A stretch of 64,000 nucleotides of DNA from Streptomyces cellostaticus (GTDB lineage Bacteria; Actinomycetota; Actinomycetes; Streptomycetales; Streptomycetaceae). Shown piece after piece: positions 53,633-60,625 of this stretch; position 1 is the stretch's first letter, and every line of letters starts with the position of its first letter. Below the pieces are notes generated by a model. It was not told where the DNA came from and did no database searches. It worked only from the letters and a program-made list of their open reading frames with translations. Made by a program: the position numbers and the translations under genes. The stretch is taken from NCBI RefSeq assembly GCF_001513965.1, contig NZ_KQ948026.1, forward strand, positions 119,741 through 183,740, in the 5' to 3' direction.

Positions 53633-55243
53633 TCACACGGGTGTACGGCGCACCGCCCGGCCCGCCAGTACGTCCGTCCGGCGGCCGTCCTCGATGACGA
53701 AACGGCCGTCGATCAGGACGTACGGGATCCCGGTCGGCAGCGTGCGTGGCTCGGCGAAGGTGGCGCCGGGCAACACCGTCTCCGGGTCGAAGAGCACCAG
53801 GTCCGCCCGGTATCCCTCACGCACCAGTCCGCGGTCCGGCAGTCGCAGCCGGGCCGCGGGCCGCGCCGTGAGGTGCGCGACGCACTCCTCCAGCGTCAGC
53901 ACGCCCAACTCCCGCACGTAGTGCCCGAGATAGCGGGGGAAGGTGCCGTAGGCCCGCGGGTGCGGCTTGGCGCCCTGGAGGATGCCGTCGGAGCCGCCGG
54001 TGTGGGCGCGGTGCCGCATGATCGTGCGGACGTTCTCCTCGTGGCCGACGTGCTGGAGGATCGTCGTACCGAGCCGGTCCTCGACCAGCAGGCGGCGGGC
54101 GGTCGTCCAGCAGCTCTCGCCGCGCAGGTCCGCCGACTCCCGGACCGTACGGCCGACGTGGTCGGCCAGGGCCGGTGAGGTCACGCCGGAGATCTCGACC
54201 GTCTCCCACTCCACGGGCATGCCGTGGCAGCCGTCCGCGCCGGTCACCTCCAGGTCGTGCCGGATCCGCTCGGCCGTCGCCGGGTCGGCGAGCCGGTCCA
54301 GGATCCGCTCCGGGCCGCCCTCGCTCGCCCAGCTCGGCAGCAGCGCGGCCAGGGTCGTGGAGCCGGGGGTGTAGGGGTAGGTGTCCAGCGTGATGTCCGC
54401 GCCGGAATCGAGCGCATCGTCGAGCAGGGCCAGCAGGTCGGGCGCCCGGCCCTTGTTCACGCCGAAGTTCATCGTCGCGTGGGCCAGGTGCAGCGGACAG
54501 CCCGCCTCTCGGGTCAGCGCCACCATCTCGGCGTAGGCCTCCAGGGCGCCGGCGCCGTAGGAGCGGTGGTGCGGGCAGTAGTAGCCGCCGTACCGCGCCA
54601 CCACCCGGCACAGCTCGGTCAGTTCGGCGTCCGCGGCGTACATCCCGGGCGTGTACGTGAGCCCCGAGGACAGGCCGACCGCGCCCTGCTCCAGGCCCTC
54701 CGCGACCAGCTGCCGCATCCGCTCCAGCTCGGCGGGCGTGGCGGGCCGGTCCTCCCAGCCGACGGCGAGCGCGCGGACCGTGCCCTGGGGGACGAGATAG
54801 GCGGCGTTGACGGCGATGCCCCGGTCCAGCCGGTCGAGATACTCGCCGACCGTCCGCCAGTCCATGTCGAGGTCGTCGCCGTACCCGTTCCAGCCGGTGA
54901 TCGCCCGCCGGACCTCTTCCAGCGTGCGGTCGTCCACCGGTGCGTACGACAGACCGTCCTGGCCGATGACTTCGAGCGTGACCCCTTGCGCGGCCTTCGC
55001 GCTGTGGTCGGGGGCGCGCAGCAGGGCCAGGTCGGAGTGGGCGTGCATGTCGATGAAGCCGGGGGAGAGGACGAGCCCCTCCGCATCCAGTTCGCGCCGC
55101 GCCCGGGGCCGCTGACAGCCCGCCGCCGCGGCCTCCTTGACGATCGAGACGATCCGGCCGCCGTCGACCACGACATCGGCGCGGTAGGAGTCCGCACCGC
55201 TGCCGTCGACGACGTCCGCGTCACGGATGACCAGCTCCTGCAC
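53633..55243 (-). CDS. N-acyl-D-amino-acid deacylase (D-aminoacylase, amidohydrolase family)
   Basis: 536 residues. Metal-binding and catalytic features of the family are present: DMHAHSDLALL (HxH) near residue 65, YCPHHRSYGAGALEA, PLHLAHATMNFG, HVGHEENVRTIMRHRAHTGGSDGI and a C-terminal DLVLFDPETV beta-domain segment. It hydrolyses N-acyl-D-amino acids to D-amino acids. GTG 55243, 8 nt after the stop of the upstream D-amino-acid enzyme, is chosen; an open frame runs on through that gene in the wrong frame and is not real. It forms a two-gene operon with the PLP enzyme. Confidence 0.9.
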   Translation of the reverse strand: MQELVIRDADVVDGSGADSYRADVVVDGGRIVSIVKEAAAAGCQRPRARRELDAEGLVLSPGFIDMHAHSDLALLRAPDHSAKAAQGVTLEVIGQDGLSYAPVDDRTLEEVRRAITGWNGYGDDLDMDWRTVGEYLDRLDRGIAVNAAYLVPQGTVRALAVGWEDRPATPAELERMRQLVAEGLEQGAVGLSSGLTYTPGMYAADAELTELCRVVARYGGYYCPHHRSYGAGALEAYAEMVALTREAGCPLHLAHATMNFGVNKGRAPDLLALLDDALDSGADITLDTYPYTPGSTTLAALLPSWASEGGPERILDRLADPATAERIRHDLEVTGADGCHGMPVEWETVEISGVTSPALADHVGRTVRESADLRGESCWTTARRLLVEDRLGTTILQHVGHEENVRTIMRHRAHTGGSDGILQGAKPHPRAYGTFPRYLGHYVRELGVLTLEECVAHLTARPAARLRLPDRGLVREGYRADLVLFDPETVLPGATFAEPRTLPTGIPYVLIDGRFVIEDGRRTDVLAGRAVRRTPV

Positions 55244-55251
55244 GGCGCCCC

Positions 55252-56529
55252 CTAGAAGAAGGTACGGATGTAGTCGACGACCGTCCCGTCCGCCTCGGTC
55301 ACCGGGATCAGCTGCCACTTGTCGAACGAGGTGCACGGGTGGGACAGGCCGAAGCCGATCCAGTCGCCGACCTCGACGTCCGCCCCGGGGGCGGTGCCCA
55401 GCCAGAGGTGCTGGTCGGACAGGGCGGTCACCTCGATGCCGGTCGCCGGGTGTTCGGTGCCGTCCCGGCGTACCATGTGGGCCACGGGGTGGTCGAGGTC
55501 GTAGGCGGCGTCCCGCTTGCCCGCGTTGACGAAGGCCTGCTCGGGGGAGGGGCGGGAGACGACCTGCGCCCACAGCCGGAACGCGGGCTCCAGCGCGCCC
55601 TCCTCGGGCACCCGGTTGAACGGGGTGAGCCTGCTGTAGTGCACGTCGTCGTGCGAGACGTACGCGCCCGAGCGCAGCAACTTCAGGACGGGCAGCGAGA
55701 GTTCGGGGATCTTTGCGAAGACGTCGGCGACCGCGTCGAACCACTCGCTGCCGCCCGCGCTCACCACGATCTCCTCGGCTCCGGCGAACCGCCCCGCCTT
55801 GTCGAACTCCGCCGCGAGCGCGACCAGCCGGCCCAGCCAGGCCCGCACCGGCTCGGGGGCGGCGCCGGGCACCTGGGCCTCGTACCCCGCCACGCCCACC
55901 AGCCGCAGTGTCTCCACGCCTGCCACCGCGTCCGCGACCGCCCGCGCGTCCGCCTCCGTGCGCACGCCGGTACGGCCGCCCTCGCCCGCGCCCAGCTCGA
56001 TCACGACGTCCACCGGGCGGGCGGTGCCGCGCAGGGCCGCGTCCATGAGCTCCACCCCGCGCACGGAGTCGACGTAGCAGAGGAAACGGAACTCCGGGTC
56101 GGCGGCCAGTTCGGCGGCGATCCACCGCAGGGCCGGGGCATCCACCAGCTCGTTGGCCAGGAACACCCGTCCGATGCCGTACGTCCGGGCCACCCGCACC
56201 TGATGCGGCACCGCGAGCGTGATGCCCCAGGCCCCGTGCTCGATCTGGCGCTGGAAGAGCAGGGGTGCCATGGAGGTCTTGCCGTGCGGGGCGAAGGCGA
56301 GGCCGTGCCGGTCCGCGTACGTCTCCATGAGCTTCAGGTTGTGCTCCAGGCGCTCGGCGGAGAGCGCGAGCACGGGCGTGGTGAAGCCGTCGGTGAAGAG
56401 GTTGCGACGCTGGGCCGCCAGCTCGGCGAGGGTCAGGCCCGTGGCATCCGGCGGGAGCCCCTTGAAGCGGTGGTCGACGCGCTCCTCGGCGAGGCGGGCG
56501 AGTGCTTCGGTTCCGGCTTCGCGGGCCAT
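55252..56529 (-). CDS. D-threonine aldolase/D-serine dehydratase-like PLP enzyme (alanine-racemase fold)
   Basis: 425 residues. The PLP lysine is Lys84 in APHGKTSMAP. The barrel domain includes ELGAGEGGRTGVR and SAGGSEWFD. The C-terminal beta domain carries SDQHLWLG and LSHPCTSFDKW, placing His and Cys where D-serine dehydratases of this fold bind zinc. It should dehydrate or cleave D-serine, D-threonine or similar amino acids; aldolase and dehydratase cannot be separated from sequence alone. GGAGG precedes ATG. It is divergent from the sugar-kinase gene across a 125-bp gap with an IclR-like palindrome. Confidence 0.88.
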   Translation of the reverse strand: MAREAGTEALARLAEERVDHRFKGLPPDATGLTLAELAAQRRNLFTDGFTTPVLALSAERLEHNLKLMETYADRHGLAFAPHGKTSMAPLLFQRQIEHGAWGITLAVPHQVRVARTYGIGRVFLANELVDAPALRWIAAELAADPEFRFLCYVDSVRGVELMDAALRGTARPVDVVIELGAGEGGRTGVRTEADARAVADAVAGVETLRLVGVAGYEAQVPGAAPEPVRAWLGRLVALAAEFDKAGRFAGAEEIVVSAGGSEWFDAVADVFAKIPELSLPVLKLLRSGAYVSHDDVHYSRLTPFNRVPEEGALEPAFRLWAQVVSRPSPEQAFVNAGKRDAAYDLDHPVAHMVRRDGTEHPATGIEVTALSDQHLWLGTAPGADVEVGDWIGFGLSHPCTSFDKWQLIPVTEADGTVVDYIRTFF

Positions 56530-56550
56530 GGGGCCTCCCTGATCTGGTGC

Positions 56551-56567
56551 GTTGCACCTACTGCAAC
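56551..56567. promoter_or_regulatory. Candidate IclR operator in the divergent promoter region
   Basis: GTTGCACCTACTGCAAC has perfect 6-bp arms (GTTGCA/TGCAAC) around a 5-bp spacer, 22-38 nt from the dehydratase-like start. A related half-site, CATTGCGTATG, follows at about 56571-56581. The IclR gene 1.2 kb away is the likely binder and could control both arms of the locus. Confidence 0.55.
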
Positions 56568-56654
56568 GTCCATTGCGTATGTCGCTTACTGCTGTCTAAC
56601 ATCTCGGCCAACGTGGGGTCAACGGACTCCCCGCCACCGAGGAGTACGACGATC

Positions 56655-57818
56655 GTGACCGTCATCGGAGCCCGCAACGCCCCCGACATTGTGGATGTCG
56701 TTGCGCTCGGCGAGTCCATGGTCACCTTCCTGCCCACCCGCCCGGGCCGCCTCGCCGACGTCCCCTCCTTCGAGCGGACCATCGGCGGAGCCGAGTCCAA
56801 CGTGGCCTGCGTGCTGGCGACGGCGGGGCATTCGGCGCGGTGGGTGAGCCGGGTGGGGGCGGACGGCTTCGGGCGGCACCTGGTGGAGCGGATCGCCGGG
56901 TACGGCGTCGACACGAGCGCCGTGCGCACCGACGCGACCCGGCCGACGGGCATCTACTTCCGCACGGCGGCCGACCGGGCCACCGACGCACACGAGGTGG
57001 CCTACTACCGGGCCGGGTCGGCGGCCTCCGCGATGGCCGTGGACAACGTGGACCTGGCGGCGGTGCGGGCGGGACGCGTGCTGCACCTGTCGGGCATCAC
57101 ACCGGCGCTGTCCGAGGAGTGCCTGCACCTCGTACGGCAACTCGCGAAGCCGGCCGCCGGGCGCCCGCTCATGTCCTTCGACGTCAACTACCGGCCGGGG
57201 CTGTGGCATGACCCCGACGGGCCCGAGGTGTTGCTGGAACTGGCCCGCGGGTGCGACCTGGTCTTCGTCGGGACCGACGAAGCGGAAGCGGCCTGGGGTG
57301 TCACCGGAGGGCCGGAGACGATCCGCGCGCTGCTGCCCGAGCCACGGGTGCTGGTGGTGAAGGAGGGGGCGCGGGGGGCGACGGTGTTCGAACGCGATCA
57401 CGGCGGGGAACGGTATCCGCCGGCCGCGGGCAGTCGTGCCGCCTGGGGCGGCACGGGTGGGCGCGGCGGCACCCCGCAAGCGCCGGGCTGCGCGACCCAC
57501 CCCTGGCCCACACCAGCACCAGGCACCTTCGTCCCCGCCCTCGCCGTGGACGTCGTAGCCACAGTCGGCGCCGGAGACGCCTTCGCCGCCGGCTTCCTCT
57601 CCGCCACCCTGCGCGGACTCCCCCTCCGGGACCGGATCAGACACGGCCACCTCACGGCGGCAGCCACCCTCACCGCCCCCGGCGACCTCGCCGCCCCGCC
57701 CACCCGGAGCCACGCCGACCGCCTGGCCGCCCTGGACGACGAGGCATGGGGGAGACTTCGACTCGGCCCCGGCTGGACGCAAGCCGAGCAGGCCACGGAG
57801 GAGGCGAACACCCCATGA
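56655..57818 (+). CDS. PfkB-family sugar kinase (2-keto-3-deoxygluconate kinase-like)
   Basis: 387 residues. PfkB signatures are present: ALGESMVTFLPTRPG at the start, GGAESNVACVLATAG, a sugar-binding RPTGIYFRT region, FDVNYRPGLW, and VGAGDAFAAGF with catalytic Asp308. The N-terminal pattern is that of KDG kinases, so phosphorylation of 2-keto-3-deoxygluconate or a similar acid is likely. An extra segment of about 30 residues (around 258-289, encoded by a repeat) sits before the catalytic motif. GTG 56655 has GAGGAG about 10 nt upstream. The stop overlaps the iclR start (ATGA). Confidence 0.88.
   Translation: MTVIGARNAPDIVDVVALGESMVTFLPTRPGRLADVPSFERTIGGAESNVACVLATAGHSARWVSRVGADGFGRHLVERIAGYGVDTSAVRTDATRPTGIYFRTAADRATDAHEVAYYRAGSAASAMAVDNVDLAAVRAGRVLHLSGITPALSEECLHLVRQLAKPAAGRPLMSFDVNYRPGLWHDPDGPEVLLELARGCDLVFVGTDEAEAAWGVTGGPETIRALLPEPRVLVVKEGARGATVFERDHGGERYPPAAGSRAAWGGTGGRGGTPQAPGCATHPWPTPAPGTFVPALAVDVVATVGAGDAFAAGFLSATLRGLPLRDRIRHGHLTAAATLTAPGDLAAPPTRSHADRLAALDDEAWGRLRLGPGWTQAEQATEEANTP
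57426..57515 (+). repeat. Hairpin-containing repeat inserted in frame in the sugar-kinase gene
   Basis: The segment includes GTGCCGCCTGGGGCGGCAC (57436-57454, perfect 8-bp stem, 3-nt loop) and continues with GGTGGGCGCGGCGGCACCCC and CGCCGGGCTGCGCGACCCA. From memory it resembles a dispersed Streptomyces repeat normally found between genes. Here it encodes a Gly/Ala/Pro-rich loop absent from usual PfkB proteins. Confidence 0.65.
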
Positions 57819-58579
57819 GTCAGACCGTCGACCGCGCCCTGAGCATCCTGCCGCTGCTCGCCGAGGGTCCCGCCGACCTCGGCCAGGTCGCCGACCGGCT
57901 CGGCGTCCACAAGTCCACGGCCCTGCGACTCCTGCGCACCCTGCACGAGCACGGTCTGGTCTACCGCCAGTCCGACCAGCGCTACCGGCTCGGCGCCCGC
58001 CTCTTCGCCCTCGCCCAGGAGGCGATGGAGAACCTCGACATCCGCGAGATCGCCCACCCCCACCTCGTCCGCCTCAACGAGCAGTGCGGCCACACCGTGC
58101 ACCTCGCCGTCCACGAGGAGAACGAGGTGCTGTACATCGACAAGGTCGAGAGCCGCTACCCGGTCCGTATGTACTCACGGATCGGCAAACCCGTCGCCAT
58201 CACGGTCGCCGCCGTCGCCAAACTGCTCCTGGCCGACCTGCCCGAACCCGAGCGCCGCGCCCTCGCGGACAAGCTCGACTACCCCCTGTACACGGCCCGT
58301 TCCACCCCCAACGCCGCAGCGTTCCTGCGGGAGTTGGAGCAGGTGCGCGAACAGGGCTGGGCCACCGACCTCGGCGGCCACGAGGAGTCCATCAACTGCG
58401 TCGCGGCCCCCGTCCGCGGCGCCGACGGCCGGGTGGTCGCCGCGATGTCGGTCTCCGCGCCGAACGTCGTCGTCACCGCCGACGAACTCCTCACCCTGCT
58501 CCCGCAGGTGCGCCGTACCGCGGACGCGATCAGCGGCGAGTACTCCGGACGAACACCGGTGAAGGGCACCCCCGCATGA
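57815..58579 (+). CDS. IclR-family transcriptional regulator
   Basis: 254 residues. The N-terminal winged helix (residues 1-60: ALSILPLLAEGPADLGQVAD and HKSTALRLLRTLHEHGLV) is followed by the IclR effector domain (HLAVHEENEVLYIDKVES, SRIGKPVAITVAAVAK, ESINCVAAPVRGADG, AAMSVSAP). It probably senses a keto acid, amino acid or sugar acid and controls the surrounding catabolic genes through the palindrome at 56551-56567. ATG overlaps the kinase stop, so translation is coupled. Its TGA overlaps the ATG of an 11-codon linker ORF. Confidence 0.92.
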   Translation: MSQTVDRALSILPLLAEGPADLGQVADRLGVHKSTALRLLRTLHEHGLVYRQSDQRYRLGARLFALAQEAMENLDIREIAHPHLVRLNEQCGHTVHLAVHEENEVLYIDKVESRYPVRMYSRIGKPVAITVAAVAKLLLADLPEPERRALADKLDYPLYTARSTPNAAAFLRELEQVREQGWATDLGGHEESINCVAAPVRGADGRVVAAMSVSAPNVVVTADELLTLLPQVRRTADAISGEYSGRTPVKGTPA

Positions 58580-58617
58580 CCGAGACGCCAGTGAAGGGCA
58601 CCCGCACATGACCGAGA
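58559..58617 (+). repeat. Tandem duplication spanning the iclR-ridA junction
   Basis: GTGAAGGGCACCCCCGCATG, continuing ACCGAGA (58559-58585), recurs 32 nt later at 58591-58617 with two substitutions and one length-neutral shift. Each copy contains AAGGG followed by ATGACCGAGA, so ribosome site and start codon are both duplicated. Confidence 0.85.
58576..58611 (+). CDS. Eleven-codon linker ORF between iclR and ridA
   Basis: It encodes MTETPVKGTRT. Its ATG overlaps the iclR stop and its TGA overlaps the ridA ATG, both as ATGA, so it could pass ribosomes from one gene to the next. It arose by the 32-nt duplication. No function is claimed for the peptide. Confidence 0.4.
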   Translation: MTETPVKGTRT

Positions 58618-59018
58618 AGACCGCGCTCACCCCGAAGACCCACACCGCCCCGCCCGCGAAGTTCTCCCACGGCGTGAAGAAGGGCAACATCCTCCAGGTC
58701 GCCGGCCAGGTCGGCTTCCTGCCCGCCGAGGAGGGCAAGCCCCCGACGCCGGCCGGTCCCACCCTGCGCGAGCAGACCCTCCAGACCCTCGCCAACGTCA
58801 AGGCGATCCTCGAAGAGGGCGGCGCGAGCTGGGACGACGCGATGATGATCCGCGTCTACCTCACCGACGTCGACCACTTCGCCGAGATGAACGCCCTCTA
58901 CAACACCTACTTCGAGGAGCAGGGCCTCACCCAGCCGCCCGCCGCCCGGACCACGGTCTACGTCGGTCTCCCGGCCGGCCTCCTCATCGAGATCGACGCC
59001 CTCGCCGTCCTGAACTGA
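58608..59018 (+). CDS. ridA: RidA family enamine/imine deaminase
   Basis: 136 residues, typical length. RidA residues are visible: the catalytic Arg114 in PPAARTTVYVGLP, Glu129 in IEIDALAVLN, and the conserved VAGQVGFLP and RVYLTDVDHF segments. RidA hydrolyses reactive 2-aminoacrylate-type intermediates released by PLP dehydratases to keto acids and ammonia. That fits the D-serine dehydratase-like gene of the same locus. Translation is probably coupled to iclR through the linker ORF. Confidence 0.92.
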   Translation: MTEKTALTPKTHTAPPAKFSHGVKKGNILQVAGQVGFLPAEEGKPPTPAGPTLREQTLQTLANVKAILEEGGASWDDAMMIRVYLTDVDHFAEMNALYNTYFEEQGLTQPPAARTTVYVGLPAGLLIEIDALAVLN

Positions 59019-59050
59019 CGGCACATCCGCTCTCTCCCGCACGTCCCGCA

Positions 59051-59081
59051 CGGCACGGCGCCCACCCCGGGTGCCGTGCCG
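59051..59081 (+). terminator. Hairpin terminator after ridA
   Basis: Two 13-nt arms (59051-59063 and 59069-59081, CGGCACGGC with GCCGTGCCG at the base) pair with one G-T wobble around ACCCC. It lies between ridA and gntP, so gntP may need read-through or its own promoter. Confidence 0.75.
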
Positions 59082-59130
59082 CGCCCCACCCTGCCCGAAA
59101 GCACGATGCATTTACGAAGAGGACCCCCGT

Positions 59131-60612
59131 ATGTCCTTCCCGCTCGCCGCAACCGCCCCCGCCCCCGCAGCCCCACCCCACACCGGAGGCCTGCTCCTCC
59201 TCGTCGACGGCACCACAGGGCTGCTCACCGTCGCCGCCGTCGGCATAGCCCTGCTGCTCTTCCTGATCATCAAGGTCCGGCTCCAGCCCTTCGTCGCCCT
59301 CCTCGCCGTCTCCATCACCGTCGGCCTGCTCGCCGGCCTCTCGGTCACCGAACTCTTCGGCACCGTCCAGCGCTCCGACGCCGTCTCCACCATCGAGACC
59401 GGCATGGGCGGCATCCTCGGCCACGTCGCGATCATCGTCGCGCTCGGCACGATGCTCGGCGCGATCCTCGAAGTCAGCGGCGGAGCAGAGGTGTTGGCGT
59501 CCCGGCTGCTCGGCCTCTTCGGGGAGCGGCGAGCCCCCCTCGCCATGGGCCTGACCGGCCTCATCTTCGGCATCCCGGTCTTCTTCGACGTCGGCATCTT
59601 CGTCCTCGCGCCGATCGTCTACGCGGCCGCCAAGCGGTCCGGCAAGTCGATCCTGCTGTACTGCCTGCCGCTGCTCGCGGGCCTGTCGATGACCCACGCC
59701 TTCCTGCCGCCGCACCCCGGCCCGGTCGCCGCCGCCGGACTGCTGCACGTCCAGCTCGGCTGGGTCATCCTCATGGGCATCGTCTGCGGCATCCCCGCCG
59801 TCCTGGCCGCCTGGGCGTTCTCCGCATGGATCGGCAAGCGGATCTTCGTCGCCGTACCGCAGGACATGGTCGAGGCCGCCGCGGAGGCCAGGCTCGCCGT
59901 GATCGACGAGCAGCGCGAGAGCGGGGTCGAACCGCAGGAGAAGCCGGTGCCGCTCGGCACGGTCCTCGCCATCATCGGTACGCCCCTGATCCTCATCCTC
60001 GCCGCCACCTTCTCCTCGATCGCCCTCGACTCCTCCACCGGCCGCTCGGTGATCGAGTTCTTCGGCAGCCCGTTCGTCGCCCTCACCCTCGCCCTGCTGC
60101 TCGCCTACTACCTGCTCGGCATCCGGCGCGGCTGGTCCCGCAAGTCCCTGGAGACCGTGTCGACCTCGTCCCTCAAGCCCGTCGGCAACATCCTGCTGGT
60201 GGTCGGCGCGGGCGGGGTCTTCGGCGCGGTACTCAAGGCCAGCGGGGTCGCCCAGGCCCTCTCCGACACCTTCCACGGCGTCGGCCTGCCGGTGATCGTG
60301 CTGTCGTACCTGATCTCGCTGGTGCTGCGCGTCGCCCAGGGCTCGGCCACGGTCGCGATCGTGACCACCGCCGGCATCGTGGCGCCCCTGCTCGCGGAGG
60401 GCCACCACTCCCAGGCCTTCGTCGCCCTCGTCATCATGGCCATCTCCGCCGGCTCGATCTTCGCCTCGCACGTCAACGACGGCGGCTTCTGGATGGTCGC
60501 CAAGTACTTCGGCATCAGCGAGCGGGACACGCTGCGGACCTGGACGGTGCTGGAGTCGGTGCTGTCGGTGGCGGGGTTCGCGGTGGCGGGGGTGGTGAGC
60601 GTGTTCCTGTAG
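59131..60612 (+). CDS. GntP-family permease (gluconate or D-serine/DsdX type)
   Basis: 493 residues with 12 or more hydrophobic segments. The family signature FLPPHPGPVAAA is present near residue 195, with GIPVFFDVGIFVLAP and, near the C-terminus, GSATVAIVTTAGIVAP and ASHVNDGGFWMV. GntP proteins are proton symporters for gluconate-like acids; the DsdX branch carries D-serine. The D-amino-acid genes nearby make a DsdX-like role plausible, while the KDG-kinase-like gene favours a sugar acid. ATG 59131 with GAAGAGGA upstream is chosen over a frame starting at 59071. Confidence 0.9.
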   Translation: MSFPLAATAPAPAAPPHTGGLLLLVDGTTGLLTVAAVGIALLLFLIIKVRLQPFVALLAVSITVGLLAGLSVTELFGTVQRSDAVSTIETGMGGILGHVAIIVALGTMLGAILEVSGGAEVLASRLLGLFGERRAPLAMGLTGLIFGIPVFFDVGIFVLAPIVYAAAKRSGKSILLYCLPLLAGLSMTHAFLPPHPGPVAAAGLLHVQLGWVILMGIVCGIPAVLAAWAFSAWIGKRIFVAVPQDMVEAAAEARLAVIDEQRESGVEPQEKPVPLGTVLAIIGTPLILILAATFSSIALDSSTGRSVIEFFGSPFVALTLALLLAYYLLGIRRGWSRKSLETVSTSSLKPVGNILLVVGAGGVFGAVLKASGVAQALSDTFHGVGLPVIVLSYLISLVLRVAQGSATVAIVTTAGIVAPLLAEGHHSQAFVALVIMAISAGSIFASHVNDGGFWMVAKYFGISERDTLRTWTVLESVLSVAGFAVAGVVSVFL

Positions 60613-60625
60613 GCAGTATGGAGGC

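Noticed and set aside
55244..56557. N-terminal extension of the deacylase frame through the neighbouring gene
   Set aside because: This part is the wrong frame of the D-threonine aldolase-like gene on the same strand; the deacylase family N-terminus begins at GTG 55243.
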